Shown here: positions 25,537 through 34,015 of the stretch, one piece after another
Numbering within the stretch: position 1 is the first letter of the stretch
Layout of the letters: each line of letters starts with the position of its first letter
Assembly (NCBI GenBank): GCA_903910585.1
Contig: CAIWAH010000229.1
Location: forward strand, 1-51,535
Direction: 5' to 3'
DNA from: an uncultured Verrucomicrobiota bacterium
GTDB taxonomy: Bacteria; Verrucomicrobiota; Verrucomicrobiia; Limisphaerales; UBA9464
DNA: 51,535 nt
Position numbers and translations under genes: made by a program
Notes under the pieces: generated by a model
The model's database searches: none
Told to the model about the DNA's origin: nothing
Seen by the model: only the letters and a program-made list of their open reading frames with translations

Positions 25537-26318
25537 TTCAGCACCTCGCTGACCCGTTCAATGGACCGGGCCCGGCCGGTTTCGTCATCAATGTCGAGCA
25601 CGCAGCCATGCAGCCTCACATCCGTTTCGCAGACATTGAAGCGCTGGGGCGTCTGCCGCAGAAACCGCTCCACAATGGGCGGCCACTCGCGACCCAGCAC
25701 ACCACCGTGCCCGCCGGTGAAGCCCGCGTCGGTGAGGCAGGCCGTGCCCTGGGGCAGGATTCGTTCGTCGGCGGTTTGGACGTGGGTGTGCGTGCCCACC
25801 ACCGCGCTCACCTTGCCATCGAGCAGCCAGCCGAGCGCGATTTTCTCGGAAGTCACTTCCGCGTGAAAATCCACGAAGATGACCGGCGTTTCGGCCCGCA
25901 GTTTGGCCACCTCGGCCTCGGCGGCGGCAAAGGGGTTTTCCAGCTGCGCGGCCATGAAGGTCCGGCCCTGAAGGTTGAGCACGCCAACGGGCGGCAGCCC
26001 GTCTTTGCGGAACACCGCCGCTCCCCGTCCCGGAACGCCGGCCGGATAATTGGACGGTCTCAGAAAGCGCGGTTCATCCGGCAGCAGCTGGGTCACGTCA
26101 CGGTTGTCCCAAAGATGGTCGCCCGTGGTCATCACGTCCACGCCGGCATCGAAGATCTCCTTGGCGGTGTTGAGCGAAATGCCGCTGCCGCCCGCGGAGT
26201 TTTCCCCGTTGGCGATGACAAACTGGAGCCCGTGGCGTTCCCGCAACACCGGCACCAGCGCCTTCACGGCGCGCCGGCCGGGCTCACCCACGATGTCCCC
26301 GATGAACAGCAGCTTCAC
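25533..26318 (-). CDS. ymdB: YmdB-family metallophosphoesterase
   Basis: A 261-residue protein of the YmdB (TIGR00282) family, a calcineurin-like dinuclear-metal phosphodiesterase that in Bacillus hydrolyses 2',3'- or 3',5'-cyclic nucleotides. Conserved blocks are LFIGDIVGEPGR (metal Asp8), NGENSAGGSGI, GDHLWDN, VDFHAE and VGTHTHVQTADE, covering the full ligand set. It is the first gene of the coupled operon with the HEAT-like protein and xseA. The divergent His-rich protein gene starts 95 bp away. Confidence 0.95.
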   Translation of the reverse strand: MKLLFIGDIVGEPGRRAVKALVPVLRERHGLQFVIANGENSAGGSGISLNTAKEIFDAGVDVMTTGDHLWDNRDVTQLLPDEPRFLRPSNYPAGVPGRGAAVFRKDGLPPVGVLNLQGRTFMAAQLENPFAAAEAEVAKLRAETPVIFVDFHAEVTSEKIALGWLLDGKVSAVVGTHTHVQTADERILPQGTACLTDAGFTGGHGGVLGREWPPIVERFLRQTPQRFNVCETDVRLHGCVLDIDDETGRARSIERVSEVLK

Positions 26319-26412
26319 GGCGGCAGTTTGGGGAGGAACCGGACCGGTCGCAACCGGGGCGTTGGAAAACTAAAGGTTGAACACCATTTGGCCGAAAGGT
26401 TCCACTGAACGC

Positions 26413-26841
26413 ATGCGGTCATGGATCCAACGTTGGGTGGTCGCCAGCCTGGTGCTGGCGGTCGCACTGACGTGCTTGCATGGCCTCACGGTGGGCTATC
26501 GCTGCGACTGCGGTGACGTGGCCAAGGTGGTTGCCGCGCCCGACTGTCACCTGCTGGAGTGCCATCCGGACCACCATCATGCCGATGGCTGCGATCAGGA
26601 TGACCACGACGCCTCCGGCGGCGCGGACCATTCGCACCATCATCCCGCCGTTCACGCGCAGCCAGAGTGGCGCTGTCCCGATGCAGGTTGGACCGGGCTG
26701 CCGGCTCTGGTCGCCCTGCCAGCCCCGAGACCGGTGCAGATTGAGGTTCCCGTCGCCGCGGTCACGCCGACGCTGCCGGCAATCAATTTCAGTCCGCCAC
26801 CTCCCCGGCGGACGTTTCTCACTTCCCTGCTGCTGATCTGA
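26413..26841 (+). CDS. Secreted His/Cys-rich metal-binding protein candidate
   Basis: A 142-residue protein with an N-terminal hydrophobic signal-like segment (about 8-26). Residues 31-88 are crowded with His and Cys (CDCGD, DCHLLECHPDHHHADGCDQ, DHSHHHPAVH). A Pro-rich tail ends in a hydrophobic stretch. The composition implies periplasmic binding of soft or borderline metals, as in CopL-like or DUF2946-like proteins found before efflux pumps. It is the first gene of the RND efflux cluster. The ATG at 26413 is preferred over an in-frame TTG at 26377. It matches no named family that I can identify with confidence. Confidence 0.75.
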   Translation: MRSWIQRWVVASLVLAVALTCLHGLTVGYRCDCGDVAKVVAAPDCHLLECHPDHHHADGCDQDDHDASGGADHSHHHPAVHAQPEWRCPDAGWTGLPALVALPAPRPVQIEVPVAAVTPTLPAINFSPPPPRRTFLTSLLLI

Positions 26842-26928
26842 GCTGGCCGGCTCCGGCTGCCGCTTTGGCCGGACACCTGTGCCTTCGAACTGCCCGCCCC
26901 TGCGGGTCCGTCCGACTCCGTTCAGCTC

Positions 26929-28170
26929 ATGAAGTCCCTGTTTTGCGTATCCATTTCCCTGTTGGTCGCCCCGGCGCTGTTCGCCGCGGCCTTTGCTCCA
27001 GAAGCGGCGATTCAACACGCCGTCAGCCACCAGCCTGAACTCGCCGCCGCGCGGTTGCTGGTCAGCGAAGCCAAAGCCCGTCGGGAACAGGCCGGTCGGC
27101 TGAGCAATCCCGAGCTTGAGGCCGAAGTCCGCCCCAACACCAACGGCCGCGAGGGTGTTCTCGCCTTCGGCCTGACCCAACGGTTTCCCCTCACCAGCCG
27201 GCTCCGGGCGGAACGGGCGGTCTCCGACGCCGAGATCAGCGCGGCGGAAGCGGAATTGCGTGGGGCCGAACGGCAGTTGGCGTTCCAGACGGCGACGACG
27301 CTGGCCGATTGGCTTGCCACGACGGCCCGACTCGAACTGGCCGACCGTCAATCGACCAACGCCCAGGCCTTCGCCACCGCCTCCCGCGCGGCCGCCGAGC
27401 TCGGCGAAGTGTCCCGGCTCGATGCCGCACAGCTGGTGCTGGAGGCCGGACAAATCACGCTCCGCCGCCGGCAGGTGGAACAGGAGCAGACGCGGTTGCG
27501 CGGTGAACTGCGCCGCTTGCTGAACCTTGCCGCGGAGGAGCCGGTGGAGATTTCCGGCGTCCTGCCCGCAGGCGAAACCTGGCAACCGACGTTGGCCGCA
27601 GCCGAAACCAATTCCCGCCCGGAACTCCAGCTCGCCCTCGCCCGGATCGAGACGGCCCACCGCGAAACCCAGCTCGCCCGTTCCCAGCGCTGGCAGGACG
27701 TCGGCGTCGGTCTGGTCAGCGAACTGCAGCGCTCCGAAGACCAGCCCGCGGGAATGCAGCGGGACGACTTCGTCGGCCTGCGCGTGGCCCTGCCCCTGCC
27801 CTTCTGGAACCGGAACCAGGGCCGCATCCGCGAGACGGAAGCCCTGGTGGAGCGACGCCGGCTGGAGCTCGCCGCGGTGCAACTGCGGGTGCGCACCGAA
27901 CAGGAGGCCGCCCGAGACAGCCTCGCCCTGGCGGCCAACACGGAACGCGAATGGCGCGAACAGCAGGTTCCGCTGGCCCGCGAACTGGAGGCACAGGTCC
28001 AGCGCCAGAAGGCCGAGGGCCTCGCCAGTTTCACCGACTGGTCCCGCGCCCGCGAACGCCGGCTGCAGGCGGAGTCGGGTCACCTGGAAGCCCGGCTCAA
28101 CGTGTTGCGCGCCTTGCTTCAGGCGCAGGCCGCGCATGGTCTCTTTCCCACTTTTCCCAACCTCCCCTGA
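26929..28170 (+). CDS. TolC-family outer-membrane efflux protein (CzcC-like)
   Basis: A 413-residue outer-membrane factor with a signal peptide (ending AAAFA near residue 22) and two internally related halves of long alpha-helices rich in Ala, Glu and Arg, as in TolC/CzcC. Recognisable pieces are QPELAAARLLVSEAKARREQAG and SQRWQDVGVGLVSELQRSED. It would form the trimeric exit duct through the outer membrane for the RND pump encoded two genes later. It has no lipobox, so it is not lipid-anchored like some homologues. The gene ends 7 bp before the adaptor start. Confidence 0.92.
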   Translation: MKSLFCVSISLLVAPALFAAAFAPEAAIQHAVSHQPELAAARLLVSEAKARREQAGRLSNPELEAEVRPNTNGREGVLAFGLTQRFPLTSRLRAERAVSDAEISAAEAELRGAERQLAFQTATTLADWLATTARLELADRQSTNAQAFATASRAAAELGEVSRLDAAQLVLEAGQITLRRRQVEQEQTRLRGELRRLLNLAAEEPVEISGVLPAGETWQPTLAAAETNSRPELQLALARIETAHRETQLARSQRWQDVGVGLVSELQRSEDQPAGMQRDDFVGLRVALPLPFWNRNQGRIRETEALVERRRLELAAVQLRVRTEQEAARDSLALAANTEREWREQQVPLARELEAQVQRQKAEGLASFTDWSRARERRLQAESGHLEARLNVLRALLQAQAAHGLFPTFPNLP

Positions 28171-28177
28171 ACGCTCC

Positions 28178-29317
28178 ATGAAATTCCCGTCCGCGCTTGC
28201 CCTTGGCCTGCTCCTTGGCAGCAGCGCCCTCGCCAAACCCGATCCCGACAAGATCGCCCGCACCGTGATCCTCGACGAAACCGCGGTGAAGAACCTCCGC
28301 CTCGAAACCGCCGCGGCCGAGGAGCAGACCTTTGAACGGACGGCGTTTGCGTTGGGCCGCATCGAGGTGCTTCCCGGACAACGGGCAGTGCTCAGCAGCC
28401 GAATCGCGGGACGCGCCCTCAAGGTCCTCGCCCGGCCCGACCACGAGGTGAAGGCCGGCGACCCGCTCGTCGTCGTGGAAAGCCGGCAGCCGGGCGAACC
28501 GCCGCCCACGGTGACGCTGACCGCCCCGATCAGCGGCTTCGTCACCGATCTCGCGGTGGCGCCGGGCGATCCGGTCAATGCCGACAAGCCGCTGCTGTCC
28601 GTGGTGGACCTGGCCACAGTCTATGGGCTGGCCCGCGTGCCCGAACATCTGGCCGATCAGCTCCTCCGTGGCCGGCCATTGCGCGTGCGCGTGCCGGGCT
28701 GGCCCGGGGAGGTGTGGGAAACCGTCATCGAGCATCTCGGGGCCGAGGCGGACCCCGTCACCGGCACGCTGGAAGTGGCCTGCCATCTGCGGAACGAGGG
28801 GATGTGGTTGCGGCCGGGCATGCGCGCGGAATTCACGGTCGTGACCGGAACCCGAAAGGACGTGATGGCCGTTCCCAAGGGCGCGTTGCAGGGCGAACCC
28901 GCCAGCCGACACGTCTTCATCAAGGACTATGAGCTGCCCAACGCCTTTGTGAAAACGCCGGTGATCGTCGGCGAGCAGAACGATGCGTTCGTGGAAATCG
29001 TCAGCGGCCTGCTGCCGGGCGACGAGGTGGTGACCCGGGGCGCCTACTCGCTGGCGTTCGCGGGCAAGGGTTCCGTATCGCTCAAGGAGGCGCTCGATGC
29101 GGCCCACGGCCATCCCCACAACGAGGACGGTTCGGAAATGTCCAAGGACCACCCCCCGGCCGGGTCCGCGGACACCGGCCATGACCATGCTCACGGTCCG
29201 ACCGGATGGCGGGCTCAGTTCACCCCGCTGACCTGGGTGTTTGCTGCAACGACCGCGGTGCTGCTCGCGGTCTGGGGAGCGGGCTTCCGGCGAAACAAGA
29301 CGACCACCACCCCTTAG
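28178..29317 (+). CDS. RND periplasmic adaptor (CzcB-like) with C-terminal membrane anchor
   Basis: A 379-residue membrane-fusion protein. It has a signal peptide (ending near SALA), a barrel-sandwich hybrid/lipoyl region (AVLSSRIAGRALKVLARPD, SGFVTDLAVAPGDPVNADKPL) and a beta-barrel and membrane-proximal domain (RVRVPGWPGEVWETVI, WLRPGMRAEFTV). Unusually, a His-rich tail at about 308-342 (HGHPHNEDG, GHDHAHGP) is followed by a hydrophobic helix at about 350-370 and a basic end. That suggests inner-membrane anchoring at the C-terminus and extra metal binding. It links the pump to the outer-membrane duct. Confidence 0.9.
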   Translation: MKFPSALALGLLLGSSALAKPDPDKIARTVILDETAVKNLRLETAAAEEQTFERTAFALGRIEVLPGQRAVLSSRIAGRALKVLARPDHEVKAGDPLVVVESRQPGEPPPTVTLTAPISGFVTDLAVAPGDPVNADKPLLSVVDLATVYGLARVPEHLADQLLRGRPLRVRVPGWPGEVWETVIEHLGAEADPVTGTLEVACHLRNEGMWLRPGMRAEFTVVTGTRKDVMAVPKGALQGEPASRHVFIKDYELPNAFVKTPVIVGEQNDAFVEIVSGLLPGDEVVTRGAYSLAFAGKGSVSLKEALDAAHGHPHNEDGSEMSKDHPPAGSADTGHDHAHGPTGWRAQFTPLTWVFAATTAVLLAVWGAGFRRNKTTTTP

Positions 29318-29324
29318 CCCGGCC

Positions 29325-32300
29325 ATGCTGAATTCGCTCATCCGACTGTCACTCCGGCACCGCCCGCTGGTGCTCGCGCTCAGCCTGCTGCTGCTGGTGT
29401 TCGGCGCCCAGGTCCTCCGTCAGCTGCCGGTAGAGGTGCTGCCGGACCTGACCAAGCCGACCGTCACCATCCTCACCGAAGCGCCTGGCCTCGCGCCCGA
29501 GGAGGTCGAGACGCTCGTGACGCAGCCTCTGGAGGCCGCCGTCCAGGGCGTGGGCGGACTCGACCGGCTCCGGTCGAATTCCGACGTGGGCCTGTCGCTG
29601 ATCTTTGCGGAGTTCGCCTGGGGCACCGACATCTACCGGGCGCGGCAGCTCGTGCAGGAGCGGATGCAGTCCGTGCTGGCAACGCTGCCCGTCGGAAGCC
29701 AGCCGGGCCTCACGCCCGTCTCCTCGCTGATGGGCGAGATCCTCCTCGTCGGCCTGCGCAGCACCAACGCCACCGTGCCCCCCATGGAGCTGCGCCAGCT
29801 GGCCGACTGGTCCGTCCGCCGGCGGCTCCAAAGCATCGCGGGCGTGGCCGAGGTGCTGGCAATCGGCGGCGGCGTGAAACAGGCGCACATCCTGCCGGAC
29901 CCGCACCGCCTCGGCGCCCTGAACGTGACCTTGGGCGAACTGGAGCGCGCCGTTGGCGAGGCCGTCGGCAATTCCACCGGCGGATACGTCACGGCCGGGC
30001 CCCGGGAAATCATGGTGCGGAACCTCGGCATGACGACCGACCTCGCCGAACTGGGCCGCACCGTCATCAAGACCGTCGGCGACCGCCCGGTGCTGCTCAG
30101 CGACGTGGCGCGGCTCGAATACGGCCCGCAACCGATGCGGGGCGATGCCAGCGTCAACGGCACCCCGGGCGTCATCCTCTCCGTGGACAAGGCCCCCGGC
30201 TTCGACACCCTGGCGCTCACGGAGCGGATCGAGCAGGCGCTGGCGGAACTGCGTCCCGCGCTGCCGCCGGGCGTGGAGGTCGAGGTGTTGTTCCGCCAGG
30301 GCGACTTCATCGGCCACGCCATCAGCAACCTGCAGGAGGCCATCCGCGACGGCGCGCTGATGGTCACGGTGGTGCTGTTCCTGTTCCTCCTGAACTTCCG
30401 CACCACGTTCATCACGCTCACCGCGATGCCCCTGTCGTTCGCGCTCACCGTGCTGGTCTTCAAATGGTTCGGCGTGAGCGTGAACTCCATGACCCTCGGC
30501 GGCCTGGCGGTGGCCATCGGCATGGTGGTCGATGACGCCATCGTGGACGTCGAGAACGTCTTCCGGCGATTGCGGGAAAACGCCGGCCGGCCCTCGCCCC
30601 TGCCCCGGTTGGAAGTGATTGCCCGCGCCTCCGGGGAGGTGCGCAACAGCATCCTCTACGCGACCGTGCTGGTGGTGCTCGTGTTCCTTCCGCTGCTCGG
30701 GCTCGAAGGCCTGGAAGGCCGGCTCTTCACGCCGATCGCCATCGCCACCATCACCAGCATGGCGGCGTCATTTGTCATCTCGCTTACGGTCATCCCGGTG
30801 CTGTGCTCGCTGTTGCTGAACCCCAAGCCGGGGAAGGCTCACGGTGACGGATTCCTGGTGCGGGCCCTCAAGAAGTTCGCCGAGGCCACCGTCATCCGCG
30901 CGTCCCTCGCGCAACCGGTCCTCGTGCTGCTGGCGGTGGCGGTGCCGTTCGTCGCCTCGCTCACCCTGTATCCGCGCATGGGCAAGGAATTCCTGCCGGC
31001 CTTCAACGAGGGCAGCGCCACGATTTCCTTCGCCTCCGCCCCCGGCACTTCGCTCGTTCAGGCCAACGAGGTCGGCGATGCCGCCGTCGGCCTTCTGCTG
31101 GCCATCCCGGAAGTGAAGAGCGTGGGGCGCCGGGCCGGGCGGGCGGAGCGCGACGACCACGTGATGCCCGTGTCGGTAAACGAATTCGACGTGGAGTTCA
31201 CGGAAGGCGGCCGGGCGCGGACGGAGGTCTTCGCGGAGATTCGCCGGAAGCTGGGTGGCATTCCGGGAACATTCGTGAACGTCGGCCAGCCCATCGGGCA
31301 CCGCCTCTCCCACATGCTCAGCGGCGTCTCCGCCAAGATCGCTGTGAAGGTTTTCGGGACGGACTTGGCGCAACTGCGGTTCCTGGGCGGCGAGATCGAG
31401 CAGATCGCCCGGACCATCCCGGGGCTCACGGATGTCTTCCTGGAGAAGCAGGTGCCCATTCCGCAGCTCAAGATCGAGGTCAACCGCGAGCGGGCGCTGG
31501 CCTACGGGGTCCAGCCCGGCGCGCTCAACGCCCAGCTCGCCACGCTGCTGGGCGGACAGACGCTCGCCGAGCTGCGTGCGGGCCAGCGGACGATGGACCT
31601 GGTGCTGCGCCTACCGCCGGAGTGGCGGGACCGGCCCGAGCAGCTGGCCGAGCTGCCCGTGGAAACCGGCGACGGCCGGCGGGTGCCGCTGCGTCTGGTG
31701 GCCGACGTGCGCGAGGCGAACGGACCGAACGTGATCAACCGCGAGAACACCCAGCGGCGCATCGTGGTCGGCGCCAACACGACGGAACGCGACCTCGAAT
31801 CGCTCGTCCGCCGGCTGCAGGCGGAAGTGGCCGCCAAGATGAAGCTGCCGGAAGGCTACTTCGTGAGCTTCGAGGGCGAGTTCAAGGCCCAGCAGGCCGC
31901 GGCCCGGCGGATCGCGCTGTTTTCTGTGCTCGTGTTCGTCGTCGTGGCGCTGCTGCTCTACGGCTACTTCCGGAGCGCCCTGCTCGCCGCCCTCGTGCTG
32001 GTGAACATCCCGCTCGCGCTCATGGGCGGCCTCGCCTTCACCTGGTGGCAGATCAACAACATCAGCATCGCCACGCTCGTCGGCTTCATCGCGGTCGGCG
32101 GCGTCGCGGCCCGCAACGGCATCATGATGCTCTCGCACTACCTCCACCTCATGAAGCACGAGGGCGAGGCGTTTGGCCGGGACCTCGTGGTGCGGGGCAC
32201 GCTCGAGCGTCTCGTGCCGGTGCTCATGACCGCGCTCAGCGCCGGCATCGCCCTGGTCCCGCTCGTCCTTGCCGCCGGCGAACCCGGCAAGGAGATCCTG

Positions 32301-32441
32301 CATCCCGTCGCCGTCGTCTTCGTGGGCGGACTGCTCAGTTCCACCCTGCTCGACCTCGCGGTCACGCCGGCGGCCTTTTACCGCTTCGGCCGCCGGGCCG
32401 CCGAACGGGCGCTCCGGCTGGAAGCCCCGGCCGCCCAGTAA
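29325..32441 (+). CDS. Heavy-metal efflux RND pump (CzcA/CusA family)
   Basis: A 1038-residue proton-driven RND transporter with 12 predicted membrane helices and two large periplasmic loops. The HME-type TM4 motif is AIGMVVDDAIVDVENVFRRL. The second half starts around residue 520 and has GKEFLPAFNEGSATISF, SHMLSGVSAKIAVKVFG and the C-terminal TM block ending GGVAARNGIMMLSHYLH. By comparison with E. coli CusA from memory, only one of the three methionines that bind Cu(I)/Ag(I) appears kept, so the substrate is more likely a divalent ion, though not determined. It starts 8 bp after the adaptor gene. Confidence 0.95.
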   Translation: MLNSLIRLSLRHRPLVLALSLLLLVFGAQVLRQLPVEVLPDLTKPTVTILTEAPGLAPEEVETLVTQPLEAAVQGVGGLDRLRSNSDVGLSLIFAEFAWGTDIYRARQLVQERMQSVLATLPVGSQPGLTPVSSLMGEILLVGLRSTNATVPPMELRQLADWSVRRRLQSIAGVAEVLAIGGGVKQAHILPDPHRLGALNVTLGELERAVGEAVGNSTGGYVTAGPREIMVRNLGMTTDLAELGRTVIKTVGDRPVLLSDVARLEYGPQPMRGDASVNGTPGVILSVDKAPGFDTLALTERIEQALAELRPALPPGVEVEVLFRQGDFIGHAISNLQEAIRDGALMVTVVLFLFLLNFRTTFITLTAMPLSFALTVLVFKWFGVSVNSMTLGGLAVAIGMVVDDAIVDVENVFRRLRENAGRPSPLPRLEVIARASGEVRNSILYATVLVVLVFLPLLGLEGLEGRLFTPIAIATITSMAASFVISLTVIPVLCSLLLNPKPGKAHGDGFLVRALKKFAEATVIRASLAQPVLVLLAVAVPFVASLTLYPRMGKEFLPAFNEGSATISFASAPGTSLVQANEVGDAAVGLLLAIPEVKSVGRRAGRAERDDHVMPVSVNEFDVEFTEGGRARTEVFAEIRRKLGGIPGTFVNVGQPIGHRLSHMLSGVSAKIAVKVFGTDLAQLRFLGGEIEQIARTIPGLTDVFLEKQVPIPQLKIEVNRERALAYGVQPGALNAQLATLLGGQTLAELRAGQRTMDLVLRLPPEWRDRPEQLAELPVETGDGRRVPLRLVADVREANGPNVINRENTQRRIVVGANTTERDLESLVRRLQAEVAAKMKLPEGYFVSFEGEFKAQQAAARRIALFSVLVFVVVALLLYGYFRSALLAALVLVNIPLALMGGLAFTWWQINNISIATLVGFIAVGGVAARNGIMMLSHYLHLMKHEGEAFGRDLVVRGTLERLVPVLMTALSAGIALVPLVLAAGEPGKEILHPVAVVFVGGLLSSTLLDLAVTPAAFYRFGRRAAERALRLEAPAAQ

Positions 32442-32475
32442 CCCGTTTCACCAACTCACCCAATCGTCTGAAACC

Positions 32476-33264
32476 ATGAAAACAAAGCTACTCCTGTCCC
32501 TCGCCCTCGCCCTTACCACCGCAGCCCTCGCCCACGAACGCATCACCCTCGGACCGAACGGCGGCCGGGTGATCTTCGTGGATTCCCCGACCACACCCAA
32601 CGTCGAGTTCCTCGTGAACAAGGAAGGCCGGGCGGAGATCACCCTGCTGGATGTGGACCGCAAACCGCTGCCCCCCGGCGCCCGGACGGTCACCGTCACC
32701 GGCGGACCGCGGGCCTCGGCGAAGCGGCTCGCGACCGAGCTGAAGGACGGCCGGTTCGTCACCGAACCCGTGCCCTCCGGGGCTCCCTATGCGGTCGTCC
32801 TCCAGATCAAGGAAAGCCCGGACGCCAAGGCACTGACCCTGCGCGTGAACTACGACCCCACCCCGGCGAAATCAGGCAAGCCCGAATACCTCGACGACAG
32901 CGTCAACGAAGGCAGCGGTCCCAGCATCCAGGTGCCCGACACGCTCGCCGGGCTCTTCGGCGAGATCAACCAGCACCACGCCGAGCTCAAGGACAACTTC
33001 AAGGGCAAGAAATACGAGCCCATGGACGAGGTGACGCAGGCCTTCACCGTCCTGCTCAAGGCGCTGCCCGCAAAGTCCGGAGCGCAGGCCGCCGCCGTGC
33101 AGCCGCTCGTGGACGCGTTGGTCGCCGATCTGACCGCCATCGCGCACGCCAACGCCGCCCGCCGACTCCCGGACGCGGCGAAAAACGTGGAATCCCTCAA
33201 CGCAGGTCTGTTGAAACTGGCGCAACACTACCCTTCAACCGTCACCCGCGATAACCGCAACTGA
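32476..33264 (+). CDS. Secreted protein of efflux operon, LGPNGGR domain
   Basis: A 262-residue secreted protein (signal peptide ending near ALA at 18) of no family that I recognise. Residues about 20-135 form a beta-rich domain starting AHERITLGPNGGRVIF and ending KESPDAKALTLRVNYD, shared with the next gene. The C-terminal half is helical (FGEINQHHAELKDNFKGKK, NAARRLPDAAKNVESLNAG) with His residues that could bind metal. It starts 35 bp after the RND gene in the same direction, so probably in the same operon. Confidence 0.8.
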   Translation: MKTKLLLSLALALTTAALAHERITLGPNGGRVIFVDSPTTPNVEFLVNKEGRAEITLLDVDRKPLPPGARTVTVTGGPRASAKRLATELKDGRFVTEPVPSGAPYAVVLQIKESPDAKALTLRVNYDPTPAKSGKPEYLDDSVNEGSGPSIQVPDTLAGLFGEINQHHAELKDNFKGKKYEPMDEVTQAFTVLLKALPAKSGAQAAAVQPLVDALVADLTAIAHANAARRLPDAAKNVESLNAGLLKLAQHYPSTVTRDNRN

Positions 33265-33327
33265 ACCCGCCCATTTGTCCATCACACTCCCATCCATTCA
33301 CACCGTCCCCATTCGACATCATTTCCC

Positions 33328-33789
33328 ATGAAAACTCCGTTTCTCCTCCTTGCTGCCGTGCTGTTTCTCGGACTCACCCGCGCCCTCGCCCACGGAGGTG
33401 CCGAACTTGGGCCCAACGGCGGCCGGATCGTGGAATTCAGCAAGGACAAGACGCTGCGCGGCGAAGTGCTGCACAAGGACGGCAAGTTCACCGTGGCGTT
33501 GCTCGACAAGGAACTGAAACCGGTCGCGCTGAAGGACCAATCCCTCACCGTGGTCGGCGGCAACCGCAGCAATCCGGAAAAGCCCGCGGTGACGAAGGAA
33601 AACGACCGCTTCGTCTTCCCCGCACTGAAGGGCGACGACTACGAGGTCGTGCTGCGGCTCAAGGAAAGCCCCGCCGCGAAACCCGTAACCGCCCGCTTCG
33701 GTTATGACGCAGCCATCTGCTCGGCGTGCAAGAATCCCGAGTGGCTCTGCAAGTGTCCCTCCGAAAAGGAGCCGGAGAAGAAGCAGTAG
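33328..33789 (+). CDS. Secreted LGPNGGR-domain protein with Cys-rich tail
   Basis: A 153-residue secreted protein (signal peptide ending at about ALA/HGG). Its domain AHGGAELGPNGGRIVEF to RLKESPAAKPVTARFGYD is paralogous to the N-terminal domain of the preceding protein. It ends in CSACKNPEWLCKCPSE, a CxxC...CxC arrangement suited to binding a soft metal, followed by a Lys/Glu tail. It is the last gene of the efflux cluster, 63 bp after its paralogue. I infer a periplasmic metal-binding accessory role. Confidence 0.8.
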   Translation: MKTPFLLLAAVLFLGLTRALAHGGAELGPNGGRIVEFSKDKTLRGEVLHKDGKFTVALLDKELKPVALKDQSLTVVGGNRSNPEKPAVTKENDRFVFPALKGDDYEVVLRLKESPAAKPVTARFGYDAAICSACKNPEWLCKCPSEKEPEKKQ

Positions 33790-33839
33790 CCGTCTTCGTT
33801 GGGGGTGCGCCGCGCTCCGGCCAACGGAGCCGTCCCGGC

Positions 33840-33956
33840 TCAATTCGGAACCCAGCCGCGGCCGGGGATGAACTCACGGCTGCCCGAGCTGCGACACCCC
33901 GGCGTCACGGCCAACACCACGGCCGCGCATACCACCGCCCACAGAAGCTTCCTCAT
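33840..33956 (-). CDS. Very small lipoprotein
   Basis: A 38-residue frame on the minus strand between the efflux cluster and yqgE. It starts MRKLLWAVVCAAVVLAVTPG, followed by Cys in a lipobox-like context (VTPGC), a short Ser/Gly linker, and the end REFIPGRGWVPN. This is the size and layout of the minute lipoproteins common in Verrucomicrobiota. There is no clear ribosome-binding site. A signal sequence plus lipobox in so short a stretch is unlikely by chance, but expression needs proof. Confidence 0.65.
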   Translation of the reverse strand: MRKLLWAVVCAAVVLAVTPGCRSSGSREFIPGRGWVPN

Positions 33957-34015
33957 GCCGCCCAACCTAAACGGGTTTGCGGGCCGCTCAAGCTTTGACC
34001 AACTTCACGCCGCGC

